Assembly: GCF_002127325.2 (NCBI RefSeq)
Contig: NC_035439.2
Span: 142,873,845-142,937,844 of the forward strand
Length of the DNA stretch: 64,000 nucleotides
Reading direction: 5' to 3'
From: Helianthus annuus
Lineage: Eukaryota > Streptophyta > Magnoliopsida > Asterales > Asteraceae
Numbering within the stretch: position 1 is the first letter of the stretch; the number at the start of each line of letters is the position of its first letter. A program made the position numbers and the translations under genes. Positions 34,165 to 45,079 of this stretch are shown here, one piece after another. The notes below the pieces were generated by a model. The model was not told where the DNA came from. It saw only the letters and a list, made by a program, of their open reading frames with translations, and did not search any database.

Positions 34165-34588
34165 GCGGTTAAAACAATTGGCGATTATTTGGCAATATCA
34201 ACATAAAACTCTAATGTTGTTGATGATTGCCTGTCAATAGTAGTTCAGTTATTACTTATTGCTCAAGTTGTTACTGATGTACACTCATTTCTCATAATAG
34301 TGTTACTGCTCCCAGTTGCCACCGATGGACCAAGTTGTTATCAATCACAGTTGCCACTGATGATCAGTACTACTAACGTTCAATTACTTTCGTCGAATAA
34401 CTACCACTAATGACTAGTATAGTTCAGTTACCTCCGTCAAGCAACTACCACTAATGACTAGTACAACTAAAAGGGTTTCGTTAGATTCAGCTCGAACATG
34501 CGACCACATTAGCAAAACAAGTTGCGTTAGGGACGACATATCGTTCATGAGTTGATCCGTTTATTTTATTTCATTCATGTATTCTATG
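34165..34588. other. Intergenic with degenerate CAGTTGCCACTGATG-type repeats
   Basis: Between about 34240 and 34470 a 25-55-bp pattern (GTTRCCACYGATG, AACTACCACTAATGACTAGTA) recurs imperfectly at least five times. No gene recognised. Confidence 0.45.
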
Positions 34589-35040
34589 GTCCATGTGGTT
34601 TGGTCATTCTGTCAGTTTAGTCCATGTGGTTTGGTCATTCTGTCAGTTTAGTCCATGTGGTTTGGGTCATTTTATCAGTTTAGTCCATGTGGTTTGGGTC
34701 ATTTTGTCAGTTTAGTCCAAACGTTTTATTTTTCGCTTGTGTGTCCAAAAAGTTTTCATTGTTGTCATTTTAGTCCACTGGATTAACTTTATCTTTTTTT
34801 TTTGTTAACAAGAAGGGCAATTCGGTCATTTTATATGGCCGAATTGCCTTTCTAGTTAACAGAATTACATATGAAATGACCGAATCGCCCTTCTCGTTAA
34901 CAGAAAAAATGGATGAAGTTAACCCAGTGGACTAAAATGGCAATGGTAAGACCTTTTTGGACCTACAAACAAAAAATGTAACATTTGAACTAAACTGGCA
35001 AAATAGCCCAAACAAAAGGGACTAAAATGACATTTAACTC
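34589..35040. mobile_element. MULE-type foldback with amplified left end
   Basis: The right end reversed starts GAGTTAAATGTCATTTTAGT, the same family as 35234-35609. The matching left terminus is lost. In its place are four tandem copies of a 31-32-bp unit (GTCCATGTGGTTTGGTCATT type; 34589-34714) derived from the subterminal sequence. The centre is a foldback around GGGCAATTCGGTCATTTTAT. Confidence 0.65.
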
Positions 35041-35233
35041 TTAAAATTGCAGGTTAAACAAGTCGTGTTGTTATCAACCAACAAAAAACTCATGTCATGT
35101 TAGGCTTCCTATGTATAACGCGAGTTTTAATTTGTGTCCTATTCGGATTATGTTGTGTCAATTTATGATTGATATCATCTTTAACCTTTTAATTACTTGT
35201 ATTTTTTTTATTAGATAAGCGATTAAAAAATTA

Positions 35234-35609
35234 GAGTTAAATGTCATTTTAGTCCTTGTGGTTTGGGCCATTTTTCCTGTTTAGTCCAAAGGTTTCATTT
35301 TTAACCTGTGGGTCCAAAAATGTTTCACAGTTGCCATTTTAGTCCACTGGGTTAACTTTATCCATTTTTTCTGTTAACGAGAAGACCAATTTAGTCATTT
35401 TGTATGTAATTCTGTTAAGTAAAAGGGCAATTCAGCCATAAAAAATGACCGAATTGGCATTCTCGTTAACAGAAAAAACGGATGAAGTTAACCCAGTGGA
35501 CTAAAATGGCAACTGTGAAACCTTTTTGGACCCACAGGTTAAAAATGAAACCTTTGGACTAAACTGACAAAATAACCCAAACCACAGGGACTAAAATGGC
35601 ATTTAACTC
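35234..35609. mobile_element. MULE-type foldback MITE, 376 bp
   Basis: Perfect 9-bp target duplication AAAAAATTA (35225-35233, 35610-35618). Inverted termini start GAGTTAAATG and run through most of the element, which can fold into a near-complete hairpin. Non-coding. Confidence 0.88.
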
Positions 35610-35811
35610 AAAAAATTATTTTAAAACCTTCCATTAGAGAAGGACGTAACCAAAATTTTTTTTTGGCAGTTGTTGGGTATTCCTTTGGGTTGATATCAAG
35701 TGAACTAGGAACAGCTTGCCTAAAACCAGTTTTGAATCGTAAAAAATCTTACGTGTAAACTCATCCTGTTTGGGCTATGTCTAAGGTCGACTTCTCAACC
35801 ATCATGATAGG

Positions 35812-36009
35812 GCCGTCTTCGAAAATTACAAAAAAAAGGGCCCTGTGCGAGATAAAAAATTTGGGGCTTATTCGCAAATTTTAATACATACAAATAGTCA
35901 AAGTCTAAACATTGTCAAATTAGGCCACAAAATCACAAATTCAAAATTCTGAAAAGACTCAAAATCGTTTTTTGTTCATAAATCCGGGCCCCCTTTAAGA
36001 TTTTTTTTT
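35812..36009. other. Unclassified transposon remnant
   Basis: AGGGCCGTCTTCGAAAA and GGGCCCTGTGCGAGA motifs are familiar from plant DNA-transposon ends, and GGGCCC-rich sequence recurs up to 36060. The SINE-like unit to the right may be inserted in it. Boundaries are not resolved. Confidence 0.35.
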
Positions 36010-36245
36010 TTTTTTTTGAAAAACATACAAATTCCGGGCCCTATTTCGATTTGGGCCCAGAGCGTCACCCACCCGGCACTTGCTATAACTGGATGTCCCT
36101 CGAAAATGGCACAAGTGGGATTAAAGCCCCGATTCGTCCCTTCACTCAGGTGTCCCTCGAAAATGGCACAAGTGGGAATCGAACCTGCGTCTCCACTATG
36201 GAGGGCAGATCTTTTGACCACTGGACCAACATTTCAGGACCGCCT
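36010..36245 (-). mobile_element. tRNA-derived SINE-like repeat with duplicated B-box segment
   Basis: On the minus strand: A-box-like TTGGTCCAGTGGTCAAAAG near 36228-36210, B-box GGTTCGATTCCCAC at 36186-36173, and a poly-A tail (plus-strand T run 36001-36017). A 27-bp segment overlapping the B-box is duplicated exactly (36094-36120 and 36151-36177); the second B-box (GGCTTTAATCCCAC) is degenerate. No target duplication was found. Not a functional tRNA: no acceptor stem. Confidence 0.5.
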
Positions 36246-36368
36246 ATAATCCGGTTAGCATATGGTCCCATAATCCACCAGCTCAGTCTCAGATGCTTAA
36301 TTTGTTGCGTTAATTACACTTTAATGTTGTTATTATAACACCCTGATTAATTATACTTTCTTCCATTA

Positions 36369-36691
36369 GGCCACCCGGTATACTCTAACATCCATTAGTG
36401 TTAATCCTAGTTGGCATCCGTTAACACTTGTTAAACCGCTCCTTAAGGGTGTTAAGAGGCATTAAAAACTTCACATGTTAAGATGTTAACCAGGAGAGAG
36501 AGGGAGAGAATCAAGCATTTCAAAATTTGTACACACACAACAACATGCTATATATATGTATTTTAATTAATTTTAAGGGGAGTTAATGGGGTTAAACCAT
36601 TTCCTTGGTGTGTGGTGAAGGTGAAAGAGGGTCAAATAGGTGATGTGGTGCCTACATGTAGTTAAGTGGCGTGAAAGTATACCCAATAGCC
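36369..36691. mobile_element. PIF/Harbinger MITE, 323 bp
   Basis: TTA target duplication (36366-36368, 36692-36694). Termini GGCCACCCGGTATACTCT and, reversed, GGCTATTGGGTATACTTT. Non-coding. Confidence 0.8.
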
Positions 36692-36694
36692 TTA

Positions 36695-37870
36695 TTGAGA
36701 GAGATGGATCAACTTATGTCTTTTTTAATTATCCAATTTCAGCATTATATCAATGTCAATGAATCTATCTCAAACATAATGTTATTGTCTTAAAGTAAAT
36801 CAAATACGACGGTCAACCGTCAAGTCAACATTTTGAGAACGTAGTCGTGCCCCGTTACTCTAAAGTCTAAATCAAATATTGTAAAAATTAGCATCTTAAA
36901 TTAATTATTTTTTAAAATCAAATATGTTGTAAAAATTATTATCTTAAATAGTTATATTTTGGAAAGTTGGTTATCTAATCTTAATCAAACTTTATTGAAA
37001 ACGCAATAGTTTTTTTTTTTTAATTGGAAACAAACTTCTTTACCTAATATTAAACCTTCTAAAGTATGTTAACTTTCTTTATTTCTATAAAATTAAACTT
37101 GTCGATAACAAAAATTACAAAAACATCACATCAACGTGCTAATTAGTTGACCAGGCGTCTTTGTTTTATGAAAAATGATTACAATTGAGTCAAAGTTTCT
37201 CTTGAAGATAAGTAGAGGCCTAGACGGATAACCAGGCAGATCCAAGGTCGGATTCTACTGGGTTTCATTTGATAGTTTTTCACTAATTTTCATTATTTTT
37301 CCCCAAATCATACAAGGTTTACACTAATTTTTTTCCATTTTCTTCGAATTTTATAGGTTCCTGGGAACCCATGGAACCATGCTAAATCCGCCCCTGTAAC
37401 CAGCATTCGCTTACTTGTGTCTGTTTTGGCTTTAGCGTGTGGGGGGGGGGGGGGGGGTAGGTAAGACGGGTTGGCGGACGGTTTGAAAAAAAAATTAGTA
37501 TATTTTATAGCGCAAAATCTCGATCACACCAATTGAAAATTAGGTTAAACCCCTCATTCACACCTCTTGAAAATATCTTAAGGATATGACACTAAGACCC
37601 GTAGTACAATGTTTCCGTCAAGGCTTAATCAGCCACTTTATTGGATGCAAAGTATCGGAAATGTAGAAACCATGTAGAAACCATATCCCTCCCCCCCCTC
37701 ATAATTTTTTTTTTTTTTTTGTTACTTATATGCAAAAACTCCCATCATCCGCATAAAAGTTTGGTTCAGCTCTTCGATCGGCGATCGCCTTCCATAAAAA
37801 AGAATCATAATTCCGTCACTAGTCTTGACCCAATGGTTCAACCTACTAACTTCAATATCAACTGTGCATC
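36695..37870. other. Intergenic with poly-G run and transposon debris
   Basis: 17-base poly-G at 37441-37457. 37227-37395 ends ATGCTAAATCCGCCCCTG, a common hAT MITE terminus, but target duplications do not match. No gene. Confidence 0.45.
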
Positions 37871-37878
37871 TATGCTTG

Positions 37879-38177
37879 TAGGGGTGAGCAAAAGAAAAAA
37901 CCCGACCCTACCCGACCATTACCCGACCCGACCCGAGAACCGATCAAACATAAAATACAGAACCGATTCACTACCCTAAATATAGGGTCGGTTCCGGTCC
38001 ATAGGTCAAAGTCGGGTTTCACCATGAAAAGTACCGACCCGACCCGACCCGACCCGATTTTTTATGAAAATTTGGATCCAATCTAAATACCTAGGTACTT
38101 GGGTTCGGGTCGGGTTGGGTAATTTTCGGTTCGGTTCTCGGTTATTTTCAATCCGGACCTAAACTTGCTCACCCCTA
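37879..38177. mobile_element. hAT MITE, 299 bp
   Basis: 8-bp target duplication with one mismatch (TATGCTTG 37871-37878, TATGCCTG 38178-38185). Termini TAGGGGTGAGCAA on both ends. The interior repeats ACCCGACCCGACCC-type motifs and their inverse (GGGTCGGGT). Confidence 0.85.
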
Positions 38178-38239
38178 TATGCCTGGACACTTTTTTAAGT
38201 GGTATAGAGGTGGTGGAGAAAAAGAAAAGGATGAGATAA

Positions 38240-38584
38240 GGGTGAGCGGGGCACTCCCCTCTTAGGGGAGTCCCCTCTCTTACACACACCCAATCAGGTT
38301 ATGCCACGTCAACTCCTCTCTTAAATTCTCCTCACACCCTCAATTTGATGGCGGCACTCCCCTCTTAAGGGACTTGTTTTTTTATTAAAAAAAATAAATA
38401 AATAAATAAAGAAAAATAATTGATTGGTTGTTACAAGCTATGGGCCCACCATCTCCTCTCTTCTTGTGCGGTGACTCCTCCCCCAACCCCCTCCCCGATT
38501 TGGGTCCCCGCAGGGATGGTGGCGGTGTTCCCGCTCGGGGAATGGGGTCACCAATCCGCCTCCCCGCTGGTGCCCCGCTCACCC
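38240..38584. mobile_element. PIF/Harbinger MITE, 345 bp
   Basis: TAA target duplication (38237-38239, 38585-38587) and perfect 15-bp inverted termini GGGTGAGCGGGGCAC. It is the same family as 3983-4310 in the opposite orientation, but better preserved at the ends. Confidence 0.9.
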
Positions 38585-38587
38585 TAA

Positions 38588-39550
38588 TAAACTATTTAGT
38601 TACTCTATACAAGGACCCTATATTATAAAACAAGAAGTTCGTTTAGTCTTCAAAATGATTGTTGTGATGCACACAATGCAATGCATCGAACTTACTTAAT
38701 ATGAGAATTCAGTGTTCTATTTTTCTTATTGAAGAAAATAACACCAACTATAATATTGGAATATGCATAAATAATTAAACATGTTATTTATATATTTTTA
38801 ATTGGTTAGTTATAACAACCATGGAATATGTTTTATAATCATATAAAAAGTTGGTTTGATAACATAAATTTGTTGTAAAATCCACAAATAATTTAAAAAA
38901 AATGTTGTAACATCCACAAATAATTTAAAAAAAAAAAGAATAAACCATAGCCGTATAGCAATATCTTTATACATGTAGATTCAAATATTGAATTTGAAGT
39001 TATTCATGTATTAAAATCGTAAGAATTCTAAATATATGGACGTGTTATGTAAAGACAATAAAATGGGCACGAGTGACTTTTATTTGAAATTTTGAATGTT
39101 ATATTTATCGTGGATCAAATACAAATGAAGCTTAACATACAAAATGGACCTTTTCATGTGAAGTGAATGAAGCTTTTTTTTACCATTCACTTAAGTATGA
39201 TGTTTAATAGCAAAATGTAAAAAATAAAAAATCTTGATTTTACACTAGTAGAGTAATTATAATCCCTCGTCTTATTAAGCCTAGTTGAGTAATTATGTAA
39301 TTTTTCATAGGGTAATTATAAATTTATAATTACTCTACTATGTTTAATAAGATGGGGAAAAATTTAAAAAAAAAAAAAAAAACAAATTTCCCTCATTCAC
39401 CTCTCATACTAAACCAATGTGTATGTTAAAACCTATTTATATTTATACTTAAACCTAACTCTATATTATCCGACTCTAAAATGTGATTTATAAAATGTTT
39501 AAGGGGAAAAGGAATGGACTGATGGACATCTCGAGTGCCTATATATCTAA
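38588..39550. other. AT-rich intergenic sequence
   Basis: No gene recognised. Contains a short foldback at 39240-39360 (GTAATTATAAT / ATTATAATTAC-type sequence). Confidence 0.5.
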
Positions 39551-40081
39551 CTAGTTAATGCCACCGCCCGCGTTGCGGGGCGATGGCCGAATAATTCTCA
39601 ATCAATTGAAAAAACACAATTATAGTTTTGTTAGGAAAAAAAAACTAAAACGATGACAAGACCGTAGTTTTGAGCTCAGGGCAAAAATGTAGTTTGTAGG
39701 ATTAATGAGCGAGTTTTAGGAAGCTCCTTAACATGGAAAAAAATTAAATCCAGTCAACTAATAAAAAAAACACTTTTATACTTTTGCTAAAAAAAGTAAA
39801 ACGATAGCAATACTATAATTTGAACTAAGGGCAAAGTTGTATTTGTTGACTTGGGTAAAATCGTAATTTGGCAAAAGTTAAAGTGATGGCAATACTATAA
39901 ATTTGAACCGGAGACAAAATTGTAATATAACTTTGCACTAAGCACAAAGTCGTAATTTTAAGCTGGGGACAAAACTATATTTTTAATTTGAACCGGAGCA
40001 AAATCAAAATTTTGAACTGAGGGCAAAATCGTAATTTTGAATAGGGGGCAAAAGCATAGTTTTATTTTGAACCGGGCAAAA

Positions 40082-43025
40082 TGTCACACCCCCAAATTAC
40101 CACATAGGGAGTGTCCCTGTTAGGCGTGTGACATACCAATAACGAGCCACCAATTACATTGAACTCATACAAGTTATAATTAAAATCCCCATTATTAATA
40201 AAAACATCTTCAACAAGTTTTAAACGAAAATCAATAAGTTCAGCGGAAGCAAATAGTAAACCAAGTTAAACTGTTTCAAAACCAAAGTATAGTTTCATGA
40301 AATCATTCGCATAAATCCTCCCAGTCGACCCATGACCACTCCAGCTACTCCAGACAGCAAGTTCCCCAAATCCAAGATACCTAACAACCTGCGAGCATGC
40401 AACAAGTGTGTCAGACAACGCTGGTGAGTTCAAGGTTTTGTTAACGGGTTGAGTTACCAGATGTATGTTAATGCGATTCAATGTTGCGTTACAATGTTGC
40501 TCATGTTAGATACCCTAGGGAATGTGCCCATGTGTATCCGGGGAGTGGGTACCCCTTAACGACCGTTTGCTATGTTGCCTTCGTTAGATACCCTAGGGAG
40601 AGTGCCCATATGTATCCGAGGAGTGTGCCTCTAACAACCATAGCCATACCCAGATAATTAGTTCACGCCCGTCCTTACGGCCCGGTGTGAGGTTTCCCAC
40701 CTAATAGCGCTATCAACTAATCACCCCCATTGCCCTCCAGGCAATACCCAAAACCGATTAAGTTGTTTACCCATAGTTTCCCTTCCAAGTGTTTACCAGT
40801 TGTCCCAAACCACCGGGACGCATGCTTGAGAAAATGCAATGAACTCACCTTAGTTTTGCTCGGTATGATTAATTACTTGTTCAAGTTGCACAAACCAATC
40901 CTACCATGGTTACCACTAAAAATCAGTTTCATACACGAGTAGTTCACACATTATCACACATACGCTAACAATTTTGTACACCGCAGTCATGCTTCATATT
41001 CTACAATCCACATACTGTTCACATATAACTCACATACATTAATAAATAATCAAGTCCTCAATATACCAACATGCAACAGTTCGATCAGTGTTCACTTAAT
41101 TCATGATTCACATAGTGTCATTCACAGTGTATTCTAATATAACTATCCAATAACACACTTAACTGAGTTAACAAGGTTAACGGGATTGTCATACATAACA
41201 GAATTACATTTTTACAAAGTTACATGCATACTTAACAGTGTTGCAACTTTAATTAACAAAGTTAATTATATCCCGAAGAGACTAGCCGTGTTATCATATG
41301 TAACTTAATTAATAAAGCTAACAAAATAAACACTTGGGCCGAACCATTTGGGCCGACAATTATAATCATCCAAAGGATCCCACTGGACCGATTTCTTCAA
41401 TGGTTGACACTCATTGGGCCGCTAACTTGTATGTTGACTAATGGATTTATCAAAACACATGATGGCCTGTCAAAGCATTACCCTCAACATCAAGTCTTGG
41501 GCTTGTCAACTATGCCTGTGATACATTCTGGTAACCACAGTCGATGATCACAGCAATCATACATTCAAGATAATTATCAAGTTTTATTTATTCTTTTTCG
41601 ATGCTCATATATAAGCAGCAAATCTGATCATTAAGTTATTACTATCCTTTATCTTAACACTATAAAATCATCCTATCAACATTACGAATGTGCATGACCA
41701 GGTTGTACCCTAGGCTTGCGCAGCTGTACATTCATGACAACCCAGATCTTACGATCATTATTATTTAAAGCCACTAACATACATCATCATCGTTATCCAA
41801 ATAACTAACACATACAACCTTCATTCATATTTACGCAAGCACGGAACCGTTGCTCTAATCATCACATATGATCAGTATCATTAAACGTGTTCGCTAACAC
41901 ACCTCCCTAAATCATATTTAATCCGTCGCACCTTTATTACAATCAAGCATCAAGATTAAACGTATAAATTGTTGCACCCCTACTAATATTCGATCCCCCT
42001 ATATCAACACAGCTCCTAACCAGACCAATTCCGACCTTTTACTTACACATACTCATGCAATCGAACATATAATCACATTCATAAAATCATCATAACGAGT
42101 TCTCTAACACAAGTATATTACTATCATACACGATTCGACCAGTACATCACACTAATCGGTTCCGAATTCCGCGATTATCATCACCAAATAACAATCATCA
42201 ATCACGTTTAATCACACATATAAACAATATCGTGTAAACATACTAACCAAGGTTCGCCCGAAAGAGGTGATGTCTCGCTGATGAGGGGGGGGGGGGTCTC
42301 CTGTTGTCGTGCGTCGCAAGTCAGGGAGTAGGGACGTAGGGTTTATTTTTGAGGATACGTGCACATATATAATACATATAAAGGGCGGTTCATGTGATAG
42401 GGCTGTAGGGTGTTATTGTGGGCCGAGGTATTCACACAAGGAAAGGAAAAGTAGCAACATCAAATATGTATTGGATGTTAACTGTACGCACATGGGGGGG
42501 GTTCTATGTCCGTATGCAGTATTGATGGGAGTAGGGTTTGCAAGAGTTGTGAGGTCTTATGCATATAATGTACGTAGATAATGGGGAAGGGAGGTGGGCT
42601 TGGTTTGGTTCTGGTCCAATAAACAATCATCCATGTGCAGCCCACTTAATGAAATAAATCAAAGTAATAGTGTTTAGTGATTTAATAAGCTTATGTCGGC
42701 CCATGTGCTGAATAATTAATAAGTTTATAAATATCAATTTGCATGACATATGATTAGTGATTTAATAATAGTGTTTACCCGATCCATGACTAACAAAGAT
42801 ATCCACAAAGATATCCTAAGTGTATGCGTGTGCCAAGATGTCCACATGCGACCCAAATGTAACGTGAGTGCGGTTTGAAACATAAATTCGATATAGACGG
42901 CCCAAAAGCATAATCGGCCCAATCGTCTACCAAGTTTAATATGAGAGGGAAACGTTGGAAAGGAATAATGAGAAATTAAGATCACGAACGAACTGGCACA
43001 AACCTTGAAAGTCCGGGTTGTCACA
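40082..43025 (-). repeat. 3' LTR of the deleted Ty3/gypsy element
   Basis: 2944 bp, TG...CA with TGTGACA/TGTCACA inverted ends. Poly-G runs at 42285-42296 and 42494-42501 differ in length from the other LTR. Open frames inside are not genes. Confidence 0.93.
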
Positions 43026-43154
43026 TCATCCCCAACTTAAAAGAAATTTCGTCCCGAAATTTAGCAAACAGTCACTGAGGAAACTAGTTTTATTAAGCGT
43101 TTTTGCGGGGTGTCACATCATCCCCAACTTGAAAGAATTTTCGTCCCGAAAATT
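43026..43154 (-). other. Polypurine tract region, duplicated
   Basis: On the minus strand AAGTTGGGGATGA directly precedes the LTR start TGTGACA. An 85-bp offset second copy (43111-43154) repeats TTCGGGACGAAA-TTC...AAGTTGGGGATGATGTGACA, as if an LTR junction had been duplicated. Confidence 0.75.
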
Positions 43155-43672
43155 GATCTAAAACAATGGCTTGAAGTGAGTTCCGACGAACTCGATCTAT
43201 AGATACTTTACAACGCCTGGGGGCTAATCTTGTGATCGGTGGAAATCATGGTATGGTTGTTAGCGTTTTGTTATATCAGTTGCCAATCAAGGAAACAGGG
43301 AATTAATGAGGTTCGTACAAAGAGTCGAGCGAAACAGGGGTCCATTAAACATCCGAAGGATTTGTCCAGCAAATTTGTTGTCTAGAAGTAATTCCCAGTA
43401 GTGGTGCATGGCGGCATGGCACAACAGGGAGGTTTGCCACATTGCGGTCGCGCGAGTGTATCATTTGTCCAAAACAGAGTTTGGTGGGTAAAGATTAGTG
43501 TTGCAAAACGACAAACGCGTGTAACTGTGACTCTGAATTAAGCCATCATGGTATATCGCTGTATCATCGGTACTCTCGGATAGAAGTGATGCTCCGCGTG
43601 TTGTAGGGTTGGGTTTCAAAAGCTGAAAGGACGTTTCCCCGATTTTATTTCTCAGGAATTCACAGCTCCCCG

Positions 43673-43873
43673 CTATGCTAAGGAGGTTGAAGTTGCGAAA
43701 CCTTCGAAAGTCCTATGATGAAGCTGTGATAGTGTCCAGCGAATCCAAGGGATTGCTGTACCCCAGAAGGAAATCGGGATTTGCATAAGGTCAATTCTAA
43801 TATTCCACCTAACGATGTGGAGGTAAACCAGGTAACTCTTTGGAAGACATGCCAAAAATTTCACGAATAACAT
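43673..43873 (-). pseudogene. RT start remnant of the deleted Ty3/gypsy element
   Basis: Frame-shifted remnants recall the linker between protease and RT of chromoviruses; IRIDL is visible where family members have a (F)RIDL motif followed by the PYRLAP region. No catalytic FIDD/YVDD remains. Confidence 0.5.
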
Positions 43874-43995
43874 GAAGATACCCTATCTTCCTTTCTTAAA
43901 GTGGCGAATCGGTGATAAGAGCTAGTACAGCAGAGTAGCCCCTCCGTAGACACTTCTGGGCTCTCGCGACTGAGACGATGCCAACAATGGCACCA

Positions 43996-44304
43996 CTACG
44001 TTGATCTTAAACTAATAAGAATTCCCCACTGGGGAGAGGGATACGCACGATTTTCTTTTTGCAAAGAATTTCTGCTTGATACATAGATAACCAAGTCCAT
44101 GTCAACGACCACGTCAAAACTTACAAGAGTATTGGGAAGTAGGTCAATGTCGAACACTTGACCCACGAGATCAGGTTTATAACCAAAGAGAACATGAGAA
44201 GCTTCTATCGATTTACTATCAGTTAATTCTACTACATGCGTATTTACAAGAAAGGTGGGAGTCAGTCCTAACTGACGACTGAACCCTAAGGCACATAACC
44301 CCAA
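43996..44304 (-). pseudogene. Retroviral-type aspartic protease remnant
   Basis: Reads SRQLGLTPTFLVNTHVVEL, GYKPDLVGQVFDIDLLPN and VSFDVVVDMDLV, the C-terminal flap and hydrophobic strand of a Ty3/gypsy protease. The active-site DTG segment lies upstream and is lost, so it cannot cleave Gag-Pol. Confidence 0.75.
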
Positions 44305-44401
44305 TCGAAACGAGAGTCAAATAAAGCAGGTTGACCTAGAACGAAGGAAGTAAGACGCACAGGTAAGATTCGAGTATATGACACAAGGATAGAAAATAAT
44401 T

Positions 44402-44533
44402 GGCACGTATCGTACCAGCCTGGTAAGCTGCTAGGGCTTCAGCTACACGAGTGTTGATCAAGTCAGTTAATTCGGCCTGGGTCATAGCAATGTGACCACG
44501 TCCACCACCTCGGCCTCCTCCACGTCCACTCAT
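44402..44533 (-). pseudogene. Truncated gag start
   Basis: Begins MSGRGGGRGGGRGHIAMTQ, an RGG-rich N-terminus, then a helix ELTDLINTRVAEALAAY, and then loses homology and runs into unrelated sequence. It may still encode a short Gag peptide. An AG acceptor-like TTATTAG lies 4 bases before this ATG. Confidence 0.7.
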
Positions 44534-45060
44534 GGTTCTAATAAGAGAAGGGAACAATCTTAAGGGTCGAAATGAGGTAAAAGTCGAGTATCACATTGAG
44601 ATCTACAAACTACCAAGTTTACACACAATAGGGCAGAACCCTTCTCACGCTCGTTAAGCCTCACTGGGACTTGCATGCACCTCGCGTTATTATTATGTGT
44701 GCACCCATAATAATAAGGCGATTTGCATGCTTATCTCAGTGCCTCTTAACTTGCGCTAAAAGGTTCCCCACATTCAAATAGCATGCGAAAAGTTCTATAG
44801 GATCAAGAATCACAATTGTCAAAGGAAAGTGTCACGCTAGCAGTTCACATAACAGGAGTTGGTAATGTAAGGGCTCATGCAGTTGTGCCAAGTGTGCATT
44901 CACGTGTAATGTTATACATAAGTGTACACTAGATATACTATGCAATAGTAAATGAGAAACGAACCTTGCAGTCTGGAGCCGAGTGTCATGGTCGATTTCG
45001 GTACTGTTTGGTTATAGTCTGGTTTCATGAAAACGTTTTAAAACCAAGTTCACTATAACC

Positions 45061-45079
45061 AATGGCTCTGATACCAAAC
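45061..45079 (-). other. Primer-binding site (initiator tRNA-Met)
   Basis: On the minus strand TTTGGTATCAGAGCC starts 2-3 bases after the 5' LTR end, the standard tRNA-Met complement. Confidence 0.9.

Noticed and set aside
34589..34714. CRISPR-like array of four ~31-bp repeats
   Set aside because: Units are directly tandem without spacers and derive from a MULE foldback end in a plant genome.
36150..36240. Possible tRNA gene
   Set aside because: A and B boxes are present but no acceptor stem or anticodon arm can be formed; a poly-A tail and duplicated B-box segment fit a SINE.
37227..37395. hAT MITE ending in ATCCGCCCCTG
   Set aside because: Right terminus is typical but the left end and 8-bp duplication do not match; kept only as debris in the intergenic entry.
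42309..43024. Open frames inside the gypsy LTRs (and their copies at 47305-48184)
   Set aside because: They are repeated in both LTRs, have no recognisable domain and shift with poly-G length.
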